This document shows positions 23,627 to 33,739 of a stretch of 38,864 nucleotides of DNA, one piece after another. The stretch lies in contig CALWKR010000045.1 of the NCBI GenBank assembly GCA_944381315.1, positions 1 through 38,864 on the forward strand, in the 5' to 3' direction. A program made the position numbers and the translations under genes. Every line of letters starts with the position of its first letter. Position 1 is the first letter of the stretch. The stretch comes from an uncultured Christensenellaceae bacterium. Its GTDB lineage: Bacteria > Bacillota > Clostridia > Christensenellales > UBA3700. The notes beneath the pieces were generated by a model that saw only the letters and a list, made by a program, of their open reading frames with translations, did no database searches and had not been told where the DNA came from.

Positions 23627-24248
23627 AGTTGCTTGTACCTCCGTATATCAGATTTTCCAAAAAATATATATTCCTGCGCGTCTTGCATTTTTCCGCGCGG
23701 ATGATCGACGCGATCTCTTCGGCTCCGACGAGCGCGTCGCGATTGACGACGACATAGTCATAGTCGCGCGCGTGCGTCAGCTCCTCCACCGCCGCGCCCA
23801 ATCTGAGCGCGACTTGGTCCTCTGTCTCCGTGCTCCTGCCGCGCAGCCGCGACTCCAGCGTCGCGCGATCGGGCGGACACAAAAACACCGTGACCGTCTC
23901 GGGACGGTTGCGCTTGACGGTCATCGCGCCCTTGACGTCTATCTCGAGCATGACGTCAAAGCCGTCGGCGAGCAAGTCCTCGACGAACTTGCGCGGAGTG
24001 CCGTAATAGTTGTCGTAGACGCGTTCGTGCTCGAGGAACTCGTTGTTGTGCAGCATCTCGGCGAACTGGTCGTGCGTGCGAAAGAAATATTCTTTGCCGT
24101 CCGTCTCGCCTGCGCGCGGCGCGCGCGTGGTAACGGACACCGAATAGCGCATATTGGGGCACTTCTCGAACACATATCTCATCACCGTGCCCTTGCCCGC
24201 TCCCGACGGGCCCGACACGACGATCAACAATCCCTTCTCTCTCTTCAT
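23616..24248 (-). CDS. gmk: guanylate kinase
   Basis: Phosphorylates GMP to GDP. It has 210 aa. The P-loop GPSGAGKGT is at 13-21, the GMP-binding stretch is VTTRAPRAGETDGKEYFF, and the lid region is YGTPRKFVED then LEIDVKGA. The start at 24248 is 1 nt after the yicC stop (TGATATG). The last 11 residues overlap the rpoZ start. remA, usual between yicC and gmk in Bacillus and many Clostridia, is missing. Confidence 0.97.
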   Translation of the reverse strand: MKREKGLLIVVSGPSGAGKGTVMRYVFEKCPNMRYSVSVTTRAPRAGETDGKEYFFRTHDQFAEMLHNNEFLEHERVYDNYYGTPRKFVEDLLADGFDVMLEIDVKGAMTVKRNRPETVTVFLCPPDRATLESRLRGRSTETEDQVALRLGAAVEELTHARDYDYVVVNRDALVGAEEIASIIRAEKCKTRRNIYFLENLIYGGTSNYDD

Positions 24249-24249
24249 A

Positions 24250-25131
24250 TCATTCCAAATTCTGGATCTGCTCTCTGAGCTTTTCGATCAAACACTTGAG
24301 CTCCACGACGCAGCCGGACACGCGTATGTCGCTGCACTTGCTGCCGATCGTATTGCTCTCTCTGTTCATTTCCTGCACGACGAAGTCGAGCTGTTTGCCG
24401 ACCGCGCCGCCCTTTGACAATATCTCGCGGAAGTGAGGGATGTGGCTGTTGAGGCGCGTGATCTCCTCGTCGATCGCGACTTTGTCCGCAAAGAACGCCA
24501 TCTCGTTGAGGAACTTGCCCTCGTCGATCGCGACGTCTTGCAAAAACTCCGTCACTCTCTCGCGCACTCTCTCGCGATGCTGTGCGAGCGTATCGGGCGC
24601 GAACGCGGCGACCTTGTCGACGATCTGCTGCATCTCGTCCAGCTTGGCGAGCATGTCGGCGGCGAGATTGCCGCCCTCCTTGACTCTCATCGCGTCGAGC
24701 GCGTCGAGCGCCTTGCCGAGCGCCTCTCCGAGCGCGGACGACAGCTCGTCCTCTCCCGTCTCGTCGGCGGTGAAGCTGACGATGTTGTTTTGCCTGACAA
24801 GCTCGTTGACGCCGAGATCGTTGGCGATCCCCAGCCTCTTGCTCATCTCGTCGGCGAGCGCGACATATTGCGCCGCAAGTCCGTAGTCGGCAGTCAGCAC
24901 GCCCTTGTCCGTGCGCTTGTCTTCGACGTTGACATAGACTTCGACGTGTCCGCGCGCGATCCTCTCTTTGATCGCCTTGCGCATCCCGTCCTCCGCAAAG
25001 TTGAGCAACTTGGGCATCTTGATCGAAAGATCGAGGAATCTGTGGTTGACCGACTTGAGCTCAACGACGAGTTTGAGCGCGTCGCTCTCGCTGATGCCCT
25101 TGCCGTATCCTGTCATGCTTTTGACGGTCAT
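24250..25131 (-). CDS. YicC family endoribonuclease
   Basis: YicC/YloC family protein of 293 aa, an RNase implicated in small-RNA decay in E. coli. The N-terminus SMTGYGKG and SVNHRFLDL, and the C-terminal block GKQLDFVVQEMNRE, NTIGSK, VVELKCLIEKLREQ are the family hallmarks. The ATG at 25131 has RBS GGAGG. It is the first gene of the long operon that runs to rpe, as in other Firmicutes where it precedes gmk. Confidence 0.94.
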   Translation of the reverse strand: MTVKSMTGYGKGISESDALKLVVELKSVNHRFLDLSIKMPKLLNFAEDGMRKAIKERIARGHVEVYVNVEDKRTDKGVLTADYGLAAQYVALADEMSKRLGIANDLGVNELVRQNNIVSFTADETGEDELSSALGEALGKALDALDAMRVKEGGNLAADMLAKLDEMQQIVDKVAAFAPDTLAQHRERVRERVTEFLQDVAIDEGKFLNEMAFFADKVAIDEEITRLNSHIPHFREILSKGGAVGKQLDFVVQEMNRESNTIGSKCSDIRVSGCVVELKCLIEKLREQIQNLE

Positions 25132-25159
25132 ATGCGTCCTCCAACCGAATTCACACTAT

Positions 25160-25188
25160 ATATTAGCACAACGCGCGCGTTTTTACAA
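25160..25188 (-). promoter_or_regulatory. promoter of the yicC-rpe operon
   Basis: Minus-strand -35 TTGTAA (25188-25183), a 17-bp spacer, -10 TAATAT (25165-25160). It would drive all eleven genes down to rpe. The -35 lies in the loop of an inverted repeat at 25174-25200. Confidence 0.75.
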
Positions 25189-25200
25189 TCAAAACGCGCG
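25174..25200. repeat. inverted repeat around the yicC -35 box
   Basis: Arms CGCGCGTTTT and AAAACGCGCG, separated by 7 nt that include part of the -35 hexamer. The U-tracts lie inside the stem, so it does not look like a normal ligA terminator. It could be an operator. Confidence 0.5.
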
Positions 25201-25230
25201 TGATGAAAGCGAAATTGTCTGTCTGCGCCG

Positions 25231-27210
<1,980 letters not shown>

Positions 27211-29415
27211 TTATTGCAAAGGCTTGATCGGAGCCAAGCGCATGTTGAACATCTTCACCCCGAGATCCTTGAACTTTATCTTTGCGTTTTCGCCCGTTAT
27301 GTCGACGATCTCGCCGACGCCGAAGCGCGAGTGCTCCACCTTCATCCCGAGCTTGAACACGGACAGATCTCTGTCCGTCACCGACGGCTTGCGCTCTATC
27401 TGCGGCGCGATCGCAGAGCGGGGCTGTCTGCTCCGCGGCAAGTCCTTGATGTCGCGCCCTATCCTGCCCATCGCGGAGTTGACGGAGTGCGTGATCCTCG
27501 GATTTTCGGGCAGCGGCTGCGGCTTGGGGATGATGCCTGCCTCGGTCAAAAAGCGGCTCGCGAGCGAGTTCTCGCGTCTGCCGAAGCGGAATCTGCTCTG
27601 CGCGCACGTCAGATACAGACGCTTGCGCGCCCTCGTGACGGCGACGTACATGATGCGTCTCTCCTCCTCGATCGCCTTGGGAGTCGTGTCCTGTCTGAGC
27701 GTCGGGAAGATGCCCTCTTCGAGCCCGACGACAAAGACGACGTCAAACTCCAAGCCCTTGACTCCGTGCACCGTCGCGACGGTCAACTTGTCGTCGACGA
27801 GCACGTCGTCGGTATCGGAGATCAGCGTCACCGATTGGAGATATTCTTCAAGTCCTGCGTCGGGATTGTCGTGCGCAAACTCCTTGATCGACTGGATGAG
27901 GTTGGCGATGTTCTCGAGTCTCGCGGCGCCCTCGTCCTCGTCGCCGTTGTAATATTCGCTGAATCCTACTTCTCTGTTGACGAAGTCGGCATAGTCGCCG
28001 AGCGGCATATTGCGGTTGTCGTTGAGCCTCTGCATCAGCGCGGCGAACGGGGCGAGCTTGTTCTCGATCTGGCTGCTCAGGCCGAGGATATGCACCTCGG
28101 CGAGCCCTTCGGGCAGCGACATATCGCGGCGCGCGCACTCTGTCGCAAACTTGGTGACCGTCGTCTCTCCTATCTTGCGGTTGGGCACGTTGATGATGCG
28201 CCTCATGCTCTCGGAGTCGCGCGGATTGGCGACGCATTTCAAATAGGCGAGAAAGTCCTTGATCTCTGCCCTGTCGTAGAACTTCATGCCGCCGATCAGT
28301 CTGAAAGGCACGTTGTAGAGATTGAGCTTGTCCTCAAACGTCTTGGTGATCGAGCTGACGCGCACGAGGATCGCCATATCTTTGAGCGCATATCCTGCGT
28401 TGCGCAGATTGAGGATCTCGCCGATGACGTAGTCCGCCTCCTGGCGGTCGTCGTAGAGACTGCGGAACGTGACCGCCGTCCCCTTGTCGCCGTCCGTCCA
28501 CAGCGTCTTGCCCATGCGGTCGGTGTTGTTGGCGATGACCTTGTTGGCGATGTCGAGGATGTTGACGGTCGAGCGGTAGTTGCGTTCCAGCTTGTAGACT
28601 TTGCAGCCGGGATTGAGCTTGCGGAAGTCGAGGATGTTGCCCACTTCCGCGCCGCGCCAGCCGTAGATGCTCTGGTCGTCGTCGCCGACAACGAAAATAT
28701 TGCCGTGTTTGGAGCCGAGCATACGGACGAGAAGGAATTGGATGCGGTTGGTGTCCTGGAACTCGTCGACGTGGATATAGCGGAATCTGTCCGCATACTT
28801 TTGGAGCACCTCGGGGTGCGATTTGAACAGAACGAGCGTTTTGAGCAGCAGATCGTCGAAGTCGAGAGCGTTGTTCTCGAACAGATAGCGCTCATAGCGT
28901 CTGAACACCTCGGCGATCGCCTCGGAGTGCGGCAGTCCCTTTATCCTCGCCGCGTATTCGTCGCTCGAATAGGCGTGGTTTTTTGCAAAAGAGATGTGAT
29001 AGCGCGCCGACTTTTTGAGATCGGCGTCGTCGAGAGCGAGCTCTTTGAGGATGCGCGAGACCACGCGGTCGCTCTCCGTCTCCGTGTATATCGAAAAATT
29101 GCGCGTATAGCCGCCGAGCGCCTCTATGTCTCCGCGCAAAATGCGCGCGCACATCGAGTGGAAAGTGGAGATCCACACGCCGTACTGTCCCGTGACTTGT
29201 TGGACGCGCTCCTTCATTTCGTTGGCGGCTTTGTTGGTGAAAGTGATCGCAAGGATGTTGTACGGATCGACGTGTTCGTCGGCGATCAAATGCGCGATGC
29301 GATAGGTCAGCACGCGCGTCTTGCCGCTGCCTGCGCCTGCGAGCACGAGCACCGCGCCTTGGGTGTCCATGACGGGCTTGAGCTGTTCTTCGTTCAGCAA
29401 TTCGGAATAATTCAT
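27211..29415 (-). CDS. pcrA: ATP-dependent DNA helicase PcrA (UvrD/Rep family)
   Basis: Superfamily 1A 3'-5' helicase for repair, plasmid replication and clearing conflicts with transcription. It has 734 aa. Q-motif LLNEEQLKPV, Walker A AGAGSGKT around 26-33, FTNKAANEMKER, VDEFQDTN, DDDQSIYGWRGA, VHGVKGLEFDVVF and VAVTRARKRL are all present. The C-terminal Tudor-like RNA-polymerase-binding domain (KVEHSRFGVGEIVDI to the end) marks PcrA. The start at 29415 fits the family and lies only 7 nt beyond the -10 box of its promoter. It is followed by ligA, as in Bacillus. Confidence 0.97.
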   Translation of the reverse strand: MNYSELLNEEQLKPVMDTQGAVLVLAGAGSGKTRVLTYRIAHLIADEHVDPYNILAITFTNKAANEMKERVQQVTGQYGVWISTFHSMCARILRGDIEALGGYTRNFSIYTETESDRVVSRILKELALDDADLKKSARYHISFAKNHAYSSDEYAARIKGLPHSEAIAEVFRRYERYLFENNALDFDDLLLKTLVLFKSHPEVLQKYADRFRYIHVDEFQDTNRIQFLLVRMLGSKHGNIFVVGDDDQSIYGWRGAEVGNILDFRKLNPGCKVYKLERNYRSTVNILDIANKVIANNTDRMGKTLWTDGDKGTAVTFRSLYDDRQEADYVIGEILNLRNAGYALKDMAILVRVSSITKTFEDKLNLYNVPFRLIGGMKFYDRAEIKDFLAYLKCVANPRDSESMRRIINVPNRKIGETTVTKFATECARRDMSLPEGLAEVHILGLSSQIENKLAPFAALMQRLNDNRNMPLGDYADFVNREVGFSEYYNGDEDEGAARLENIANLIQSIKEFAHDNPDAGLEEYLQSVTLISDTDDVLVDDKLTVATVHGVKGLEFDVVFVVGLEEGIFPTLRQDTTPKAIEEERRIMYVAVTRARKRLYLTCAQSRFRFGRRENSLASRFLTEAGIIPKPQPLPENPRITHSVNSAMGRIGRDIKDLPRSRQPRSAIAPQIERKPSVTDRDLSVFKLGMKVEHSRFGVGEIVDITGENAKIKFKDLGVKMFNMRLAPIKPLQ

Positions 29416-29421
29416 ATTCCT

Positions 29422-29450
29422 ATTCTATCACACGCGCGCGAGATTGACAA
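29422..29450 (-). promoter_or_regulatory. promoter of pcrA-ligA
   Basis: Minus-strand -35 TTGTCA (29450-29445), 17-bp spacer, -10 TAGAAT (29427-29422). The predicted start coincides with the A of the pcrA ATG at 29415, so the mRNA may be leaderless. Confidence 0.7.
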
Positions 29451-29484
29451 TCTTTTGCCGTACCGAGAACGTCCCGCGGGACAC

Positions 29485-29509
29485 AAAAAAAGTCGGGTCT
29501 CCCCGACTT
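29485..29509 (-). terminator. terminator of the 107-aa gene
   Basis: Minus-strand 8-bp stem AAGTCGGG/CCCGACTT with a 4-nt loop and a U-run, 4 nt after the stop codon. Confidence 0.9.
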
Positions 29510-29513
29510 GGGT

Positions 29514-29837
29514 TCAATTGAGAGCCGCCGACTTTTGACGTGCCAGCTCGCCCTTGACCTTGCGATAGGTCGCCGCCGCGCCTAGCACCAATCTCTCGCG
29601 CTCCGTCTCGCTCGCGCGATCGAAAGCCGCGCCGTCCACGAGCCGCGCGATCACGTCGGTGACTGTGCCGTCGCGCGCGACGATCTCGACGATCTTGTCA
29701 TACGTCACCTTGTCCGTCAATGTGCGGCGGCGCGCCTTGCGCTGTGCCTCCGCGTCCTTGGCATAGTAGCCGCTTGTGATCCTGTGTTTTGCCCTGCGCG
29801 CGAGTTCGCGCACTCCGGGGTCTGTTGTCTTTGCCAT
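29514..29837 (-). CDS. hypothetical protein, 107 aa, basic
   Basis: I do not recognise this protein. It starts at the ATG at 29837 with a strong RBS (AGGAGGTG), and has its own promoter and terminator, so it looks real and independently expressed. The sequence is Arg/Lys/Ala-rich, with a basic N-terminal half (RELARRAKHRITSGYYAKDA, KARRR), a possible helical middle (YDKIVEIVARDGTVTDVIARLVDG), and a helical C-terminus. There are no cysteines, signal peptide or membrane segment. Its basic helices would suit a nucleic-acid-binding role, but that is only inference. It sits between rpsU and pcrA. Confidence 0.75.
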   Translation of the reverse strand: MAKTTDPGVRELARRAKHRITSGYYAKDAEAQRKARRRTLTDKVTYDKIVEIVARDGTVTDVIARLVDGAAFDRASETERERLVLGAAATYRKVKGELARQKSAALN

Positions 29838-29860
29838 AAAAGCACCTCCTTCTGCAAGTG

Positions 29861-29889
29861 ATGATAACATATGGCAAAGTCGCCCGCAA
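29861..29889 (-). promoter_or_regulatory. promoter of the 107-aa gene
   Basis: Minus-strand -35 TTGCGG (29889-29884), 17-bp spacer, -10 TATCAT (29866-29861). It is followed by the RBS AGGAGGTG and ATG at 29837. Confidence 0.6.
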
Positions 29890-30023
29890 CACCGACCGGA
29901 TAGTGCAAAACACTGATATGATATGCGACTCGCGGCGACGATTTTCGACGATCGGGCAATGTTTTGAGCGCGGATATTGTCGACGCGCCTGCGGCAAAAC
30001 GCGCGACATGTTTCGGCTTTGGC

Positions 30024-30052
30024 AAAAAAAAGAGCGGCGCTTGCGCACCGCT
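30024..30052 (-). terminator. Rho-independent terminator of rpsU
   Basis: Minus-strand stem AGCGGTGC/GCGCCGCT with a 4-nt GCAA loop, a short CTC-like break and a U-run, 7 nt after the rpsU stop. Confidence 0.88.
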
Positions 30053-30059
30053 TGCCTTG

Positions 30060-30239
30060 TCAGGACTTGTACATTCTCTTGCGAGCAGCCTCCGCCTTCT
30101 TCTTGCGCTTGACGCTGGGCTTCTCGTATGCTTCCCTCTTGCGGAGTTCGCCGATAATGCCGTCTCTCGCGCACTTGCGCTTGAAACGTCTGAGCGCGCC
30201 TTCGAGACCTTCGTTCTCGCCTACTCTGACTGTGGACAT
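30060..30239 (-). CDS. rpsU: 30S ribosomal protein S21
   Basis: Small basic 30S protein of 59 aa ([21 protein letters not shown]...), with a Lys/Arg-rich C-terminal tail ([16 protein letters not shown]). The start at 30239 follows AGGAGG. A longer upstream frame has no RBS. It is downstream of hit in the prmA operon but has its own strong promoter at 30282-30310. Confidence 0.97.
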   Translation of the reverse strand: MSTVRVGENEGLEGALRRFKRKCARDGIIGELRKREAYEKPSVKRKKKAEAARKRMYKS

Positions 30240-30281
30240 CTTATCGCCTCCTTCCCGCCGTCGGGTGATATTTGCTTTATT

Positions 30282-30310
30282 ATTATATAGGCGCGACGTG
30301 CTTTTGTCAA
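30282..30310 (-). promoter_or_regulatory. strong promoter of rpsU
   Basis: Consensus minus-strand promoter: -35 TTGACA (30310-30305), 17-bp spacer, -10 TATAAT (30287-30282). It lies in the gap after hit and should give rpsU high expression independent of the prmA operon. Confidence 0.9.
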
Positions 30311-30341
30311 CGAAAATCACGCCCCTTTTCGCAAATCTCCG

Positions 30342-30749
30342 TCAATCGGAGATCGCGAGCTTTTTTGCGACGGCGGCGAAGTCGCATCCTATCTTTTCGT
30401 GCGTCGGGCAGACCGCCAAGCCGTCGCCGCCGCGGCGCGGTATGATATGGATGTGCAGATGAAAGACGCTCTGCCCCGCCGCCTCGCGAGTGCAGTTGAA
30501 CAGATTGACGCCGTCGTAGCCGCAGTCGTCGATGTAGTGGCGCGCTATCTTGCGCACCGTCTTCATCACCGCCGCAAGGCACTCGTCCGAACACTCGGTC
30601 AAGTCGGCGCAGTGCTTCTTGGGCACGACGAGCGTGTGTCCCTCGAATTGGTCGGAATTGTCGAGGAAGGCGTAAGTATCGTCGTCCTCGTAGATCTTGT
30701 AGGACGGGATAGCCCCGTCGATGATCTTGCAGAAAATGCAGTCGTTCAT
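30342..30749 (-). CDS. HIT family protein (histidine triad nucleotide hydrolase)
   Basis: Histidine triad protein of 135 aa, hydrolysing nucleoside phosphoramidates or dinucleotides. The N-terminal CIFCKII with Cys4/Cys7 and the catalytic triad His97, His99, His101 (HLHIHIIPR) are clear. The start at 30749 overlaps the mtaB stop as ATGA, so it is coupled to mtaB. Its physiological substrate is not known from sequence. Confidence 0.94.
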   Translation of the reverse strand: MNDCIFCKIIDGAIPSYKIYEDDDTYAFLDNSDQFEGHTLVVPKKHCADLTECSDECLAAVMKTVRKIARHYIDDCGYDGVNLFNCTREAAGQSVFHLHIHIIPRRGGDGLAVCPTHEKIGCDFAAVAKKLAISD

Positions 30750-31990
30750 ATCTCCTCCTTTGCGGCGATCACGCCGTCTTTGTATAGTGCGGTCGCGGTG
30801 ACGGCGATCTCGCCGTCGTGCTTGCCGACGATGTATGTCTTGACGAATTCCGCGCTGTGTCCTATCGTGTAGCCGCGCGAATATCGCTCGCACAGCACGT
30901 CGAGCCGTTTGCCGAGCAGCGAGGTCAAAAACTCGCGCTTGCAGCGGTCGGCGACTTGGGACGCGAGCGCGACTCTGCGCTCCGTCTCTCCGTGCGGAAG
31001 CTGCGGCAGTCTTGCGGCGATCGTGCCGCTGCGCGGCGAATAGCCGAACACATGCACTTGCGCAAAGCGCATCCTCTCGACAAACGCGAGACTGTCGGCA
31101 AAGTCGCCGTCGCTCTCTGTCGGGAAGCCGCAGATCAGATCCGTCGTCATCGCCGCATTGGGAAACGCGCGGCGGATCGCCTCGACTTTCGCCGCGTACT
31201 GCGCGGTCGTGTAGCGCCTGTTCATCCTCTTGAGCACGGCGTCGCTGCCGCTCTGCAACGACAGATGGAATTGCGGACAAAAATGTCTGAGCCCCGCGAG
31301 TGCGCTCAGCAATTCTTCGTCCACGACTCCGACTTCGAGCGAGCCCAGTCTTATCCTCGCGTCGACGTCGGACAGCGCGCGTATCAGCTTGGCGAGCGAC
31401 GAGCCCGTATCCTTGCCGTACGACGACAGATCGATGCCCGTCAGCACGATCTCGCCGCTGCGCTCGGCAACGCGCCTGCACTCGGAGACGCACTCGTCGA
31501 GCTCGCGCGATCTGCTGCGGCCGCGTATGTACGGAATGAGGCAGTACGAGCAATAGTTGTCGCATCCGTCCTGCACCTTGATGTATGCCCTCGCTCGGTC
31601 CTCGGCAGGATCGCTCGGGCCGTCGTACTTGGCCGGCAGCGGCTTGACGTCGGTCGTCGTCTGCGCAAACTTGACCGCCGCTGCGAGCTTGTCGGCGTTG
31701 CCGCCGATGTATGTCACGCCCTTTTTGGCACGGAATTCGGACGCGTCGTTCTGAGACGCGCAGCCTATGATCGCGACGCTTGCGTCCGGATTGTGATGCA
31801 GACAGCGCGCGACGAATTGGCGAGACTTGCGCTCCGCCTCGCTCGTCACCGCGCAGGTATTGACGATGTACGCGTCCGCATATTCGAGCGCGGTCGTGAC
31901 TTCATAGCCCTGTTCGAGCAGCGCGTTGACGATGCAATCGCACTCGTACTTGTTGACTTTGCAACCGAGATTGCAGACCGCTATCTTCAC
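30746..31990 (-). CDS. mtaB: tRNA t6A37 methylthiotransferase MtaB
   Basis: Radical SAM enzyme converting t6A37 to ms2t6A37 in tRNAs. It has 414 aa. The N-terminal cluster-binding cysteines are Cys10 (LGCKVN), Cys46 (NTCAVT) and Cys77 (IIGCAS). The radical SAM cysteines are Cys143, Cys147 and Cys150 (CDNYCSYC). A C-terminal TRAM domain follows. LGCKVNKYE and YIPYIRGRSRSR-like segment fit MtaB rather than MiaB or RimO. Start overlaps rsmE stop as ATGA. Confidence 0.94.
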   Translation of the reverse strand: MKIAVCNLGCKVNKYECDCIVNALLEQGYEVTTALEYADAYIVNTCAVTSEAERKSRQFVARCLHHNPDASVAIIGCASQNDASEFRAKKGVTYIGGNADKLAAAVKFAQTTTDVKPLPAKYDGPSDPAEDRARAYIKVQDGCDNYCSYCLIPYIRGRSRSRELDECVSECRRVAERSGEIVLTGIDLSSYGKDTGSSLAKLIRALSDVDARIRLGSLEVGVVDEELLSALAGLRHFCPQFHLSLQSGSDAVLKRMNRRYTTAQYAAKVEAIRRAFPNAAMTTDLICGFPTESDGDFADSLAFVERMRFAQVHVFGYSPRSGTIAARLPQLPHGETERRVALASQVADRCKREFLTSLLGKRLDVLCERYSRGYTIGHSAEFVKTYIVGKHDGEIAVTATALYKDGVIAAKEEI

Positions 31991-32715
31991 CGTCCCAACT
32001 CTCCTCTCTCATAATCGAGCAGCGCGAGAGCGACGACGCCGGCAGTCTCGCAACGCAAGATACGCTTGCCGAGAGTGATCGTCTGCGCTCCGTGCGCGAC
32101 GGCGCCCTCGACTTCGCTCGAGTCGAATCCTCCCTCGCTGCCTATGATCAGCGCGACGTTCTTTGCCGCGCAAAGTCCGACGACGTCTCCCATTTTGCCC
32201 TTCTCGGCGTGCTCGAAAGGCATGACGGCGACGTCAAAGCCGCCGAGAGCGGCGAGCACGTCGTCAAAACCGACAAGCTCTCCTATCTCGCAGCGCGCGC
32301 ATCTGCCGCACTGTTTGCACGCCTCGACCGCAACGCGCTGCATACGCGCGCGATTAAATTTTGTCTCTTCGGTATTTCGCGACGTGAACGGCACTATCTC
32401 GCTAACGCCCAGCTCCACGCACTTCTGAACGATGAAGGACATCTTGTCGCCCTTGGGCAGAGCTTGGAACAGCGTCACCCGATAGGGCAGCTCCGCCTGT
32501 CCGTCGCGGACTTCGTCTATCTTCGCGACGGCGCGGTCGGCGCCTATCTCCGTCAAGGTGCAGCACAGCTCTCTGCCGTCGCCGGGGCACGCGATCAGGC
32601 GATAGCCCGTCTTGTAGCGCAGCACGCGCGTCAAATGCGCGAACTCCTCGCCTTCGATGACGACGCTGCCGTCCGACACGTCTTGCGGCTGTACGAAAAA
32701 GCGCCTGATCTCCAT
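31987..32715 (-). CDS. rsmE: 16S rRNA (uridine1498-N3)-methyltransferase RsmE
   Basis: SPOUT-fold methyltransferase for U1498 of 16S rRNA. It has 242 aa from the ATG at 32715 (MEIRRFFV). The N-terminal PUA-like domain (GEEFAHLTRVLRYKTG) is followed by the knot domain with IVQKCVELGVSEIVPF and SAM loop IIGSEGGFDSSEVE, then LGKRILRCETA. It starts 2 nt after the prmA stop, with RBS AGGTGA. Confidence 0.96.
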   Translation of the reverse strand: MEIRRFFVQPQDVSDGSVVIEGEEFAHLTRVLRYKTGYRLIACPGDGRELCCTLTEIGADRAVAKIDEVRDGQAELPYRVTLFQALPKGDKMSFIVQKCVELGVSEIVPFTSRNTEETKFNRARMQRVAVEACKQCGRCARCEIGELVGFDDVLAALGGFDVAVMPFEHAEKGKMGDVVGLCAAKNVALIIGSEGGFDSSEVEGAVAHGAQTITLGKRILRCETAGVVALALLDYERGELGR

Positions 32716-32717
32716 GC

Positions 32718-33641
32718 TCACCTCATCTCGAGCGCGAACCATTCGCCGTCGCGATCCTCTCGCTCGACGACAAAGCCGTTGCGCTCAAAAGCGGCGCGCA
32801 CCGCGACCAGACGCGCGGCGATTATCCCGCTGACGATCAGCCTCGCCCCGTCCTCGAGATAGGGGCGCACTCCGTCCGCGAGCCGTATCAATATATCCGC
32901 GGTGATGTTGGCGACGACGAGTCCGTACTTGCCCGATACGCCGCCCAGCAGATCCGCCTGCTTTACGTTGACGTTGGCGACGTCGTTGATGCGGCAGTTG
33001 GCGAGCGCGACTTGCACAGCCTTCTCGTCTATGTCGCACGCGTCCACGCTCGACGCTCCGAGTTTTGCCGCCGCGACGGCGAGGATGCCGCTGCCGGTGC
33101 CGAGATCGGCGACGCGCAGGCCTTGGACGCTCTCGCGCTGCATTGCCGCCAAGCACAGCCGCGTGGTCTCGTGCTCGCCGGTGCCGAAAGCCATCCCCGG
33201 ATCCATCTTGACGACTTTGACGCCCTGCTTGGGCGCGTAGTCTATCCAGCCGGGCACGACGGCTATCGCGCCGCACTCGATCGGATGATAGAATTTGCGC
33301 CAAACGGCATTCCAATCTTCGTCGCCGACGACGCGCCGCGACGTCTCGAGCGAGCCCGTCTCAAACTCGCAATGCGCTTTGAGCGAGTCCAGCCTGTCGC
33401 GGAGCTCGAGCTCCACGGCGTCCGCCCCGTCCTCGGGGAAGTAGCCGACGACGCGGACTACTTCGCTTGCCGCGAGCACGCTCTCGTCGACATAGTCCCA
33501 TACGACGTCGCTCTTGCACAATTGCAAGAAGTCGTTTTTGTCATAGATGCCCACGCCCTCGCTGCCGAGGTCGGACAAGATGTCCGCGACGAGCTCGCTC
33601 GCCTGCGTGGTCGTGAATACCGTGATCTCTCTGAAATCCAT
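32718..33641 (-). CDS. prmA: ribosomal protein L11 methyltransferase
   Basis: Trimethylates ribosomal protein L11. It has 307 aa from the ATG at 33641 (MDFREITVFTTTQASELV), matching the family N-terminus. The SAM domain carries MAFGTGEHETTRLCL, DLGTGSGILAVAAAKLGA, DACDIDEKAV and VANITADIL. It is first of prmA-rsmE-mtaB-hit. In Bacillus this set follows dnaJ, but no chaperone gene is adjacent here. The start is 7 nt past the -10 box, suggesting a leaderless mRNA. Confidence 0.95.
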   Translation of the reverse strand: MDFREITVFTTTQASELVADILSDLGSEGVGIYDKNDFLQLCKSDVVWDYVDESVLAASEVVRVVGYFPEDGADAVELELRDRLDSLKAHCEFETGSLETSRRVVGDEDWNAVWRKFYHPIECGAIAVVPGWIDYAPKQGVKVVKMDPGMAFGTGEHETTRLCLAAMQRESVQGLRVADLGTGSGILAVAAAKLGASSVDACDIDEKAVQVALANCRINDVANVNVKQADLLGGVSGKYGLVVANITADILIRLADGVRPYLEDGARLIVSGIIAARLVAVRAAFERNGFVVEREDRDGEWFALEMR

Positions 33642-33647
33642 AGCTTT

Positions 33648-33676
33648 ATTATATTGCATCACGGCGCTTTTTGCAA
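33648..33676 (-). promoter_or_regulatory. promoter of prmA-rsmE-mtaB-hit
   Basis: Minus-strand -35 TTGCAA (33676-33671), 17-bp spacer, -10 TATAAT (33653-33648). The expected start falls on the prmA ATG at 33641. Confidence 0.8.
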
Positions 33677-33701
33677 TCACTTGCGCGCCCTGCGGCGCAT
33701 G

Positions 33702-33726
33702 AAAAAAGGGGGCGCGCCGCGCCCCC
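33702..33726 (-). terminator. Rho-independent terminator of the ctsR-clpC operon
   Basis: Minus-strand 8-bp GC stem GGGGGCGC/GCGCCCCC with a 3-nt loop and six Us, 13 nt after the clpC stop. It lies just upstream of the prmA promoter. Confidence 0.93.
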
Positions 33727-33739
33727 TCTTCCGCAATGG

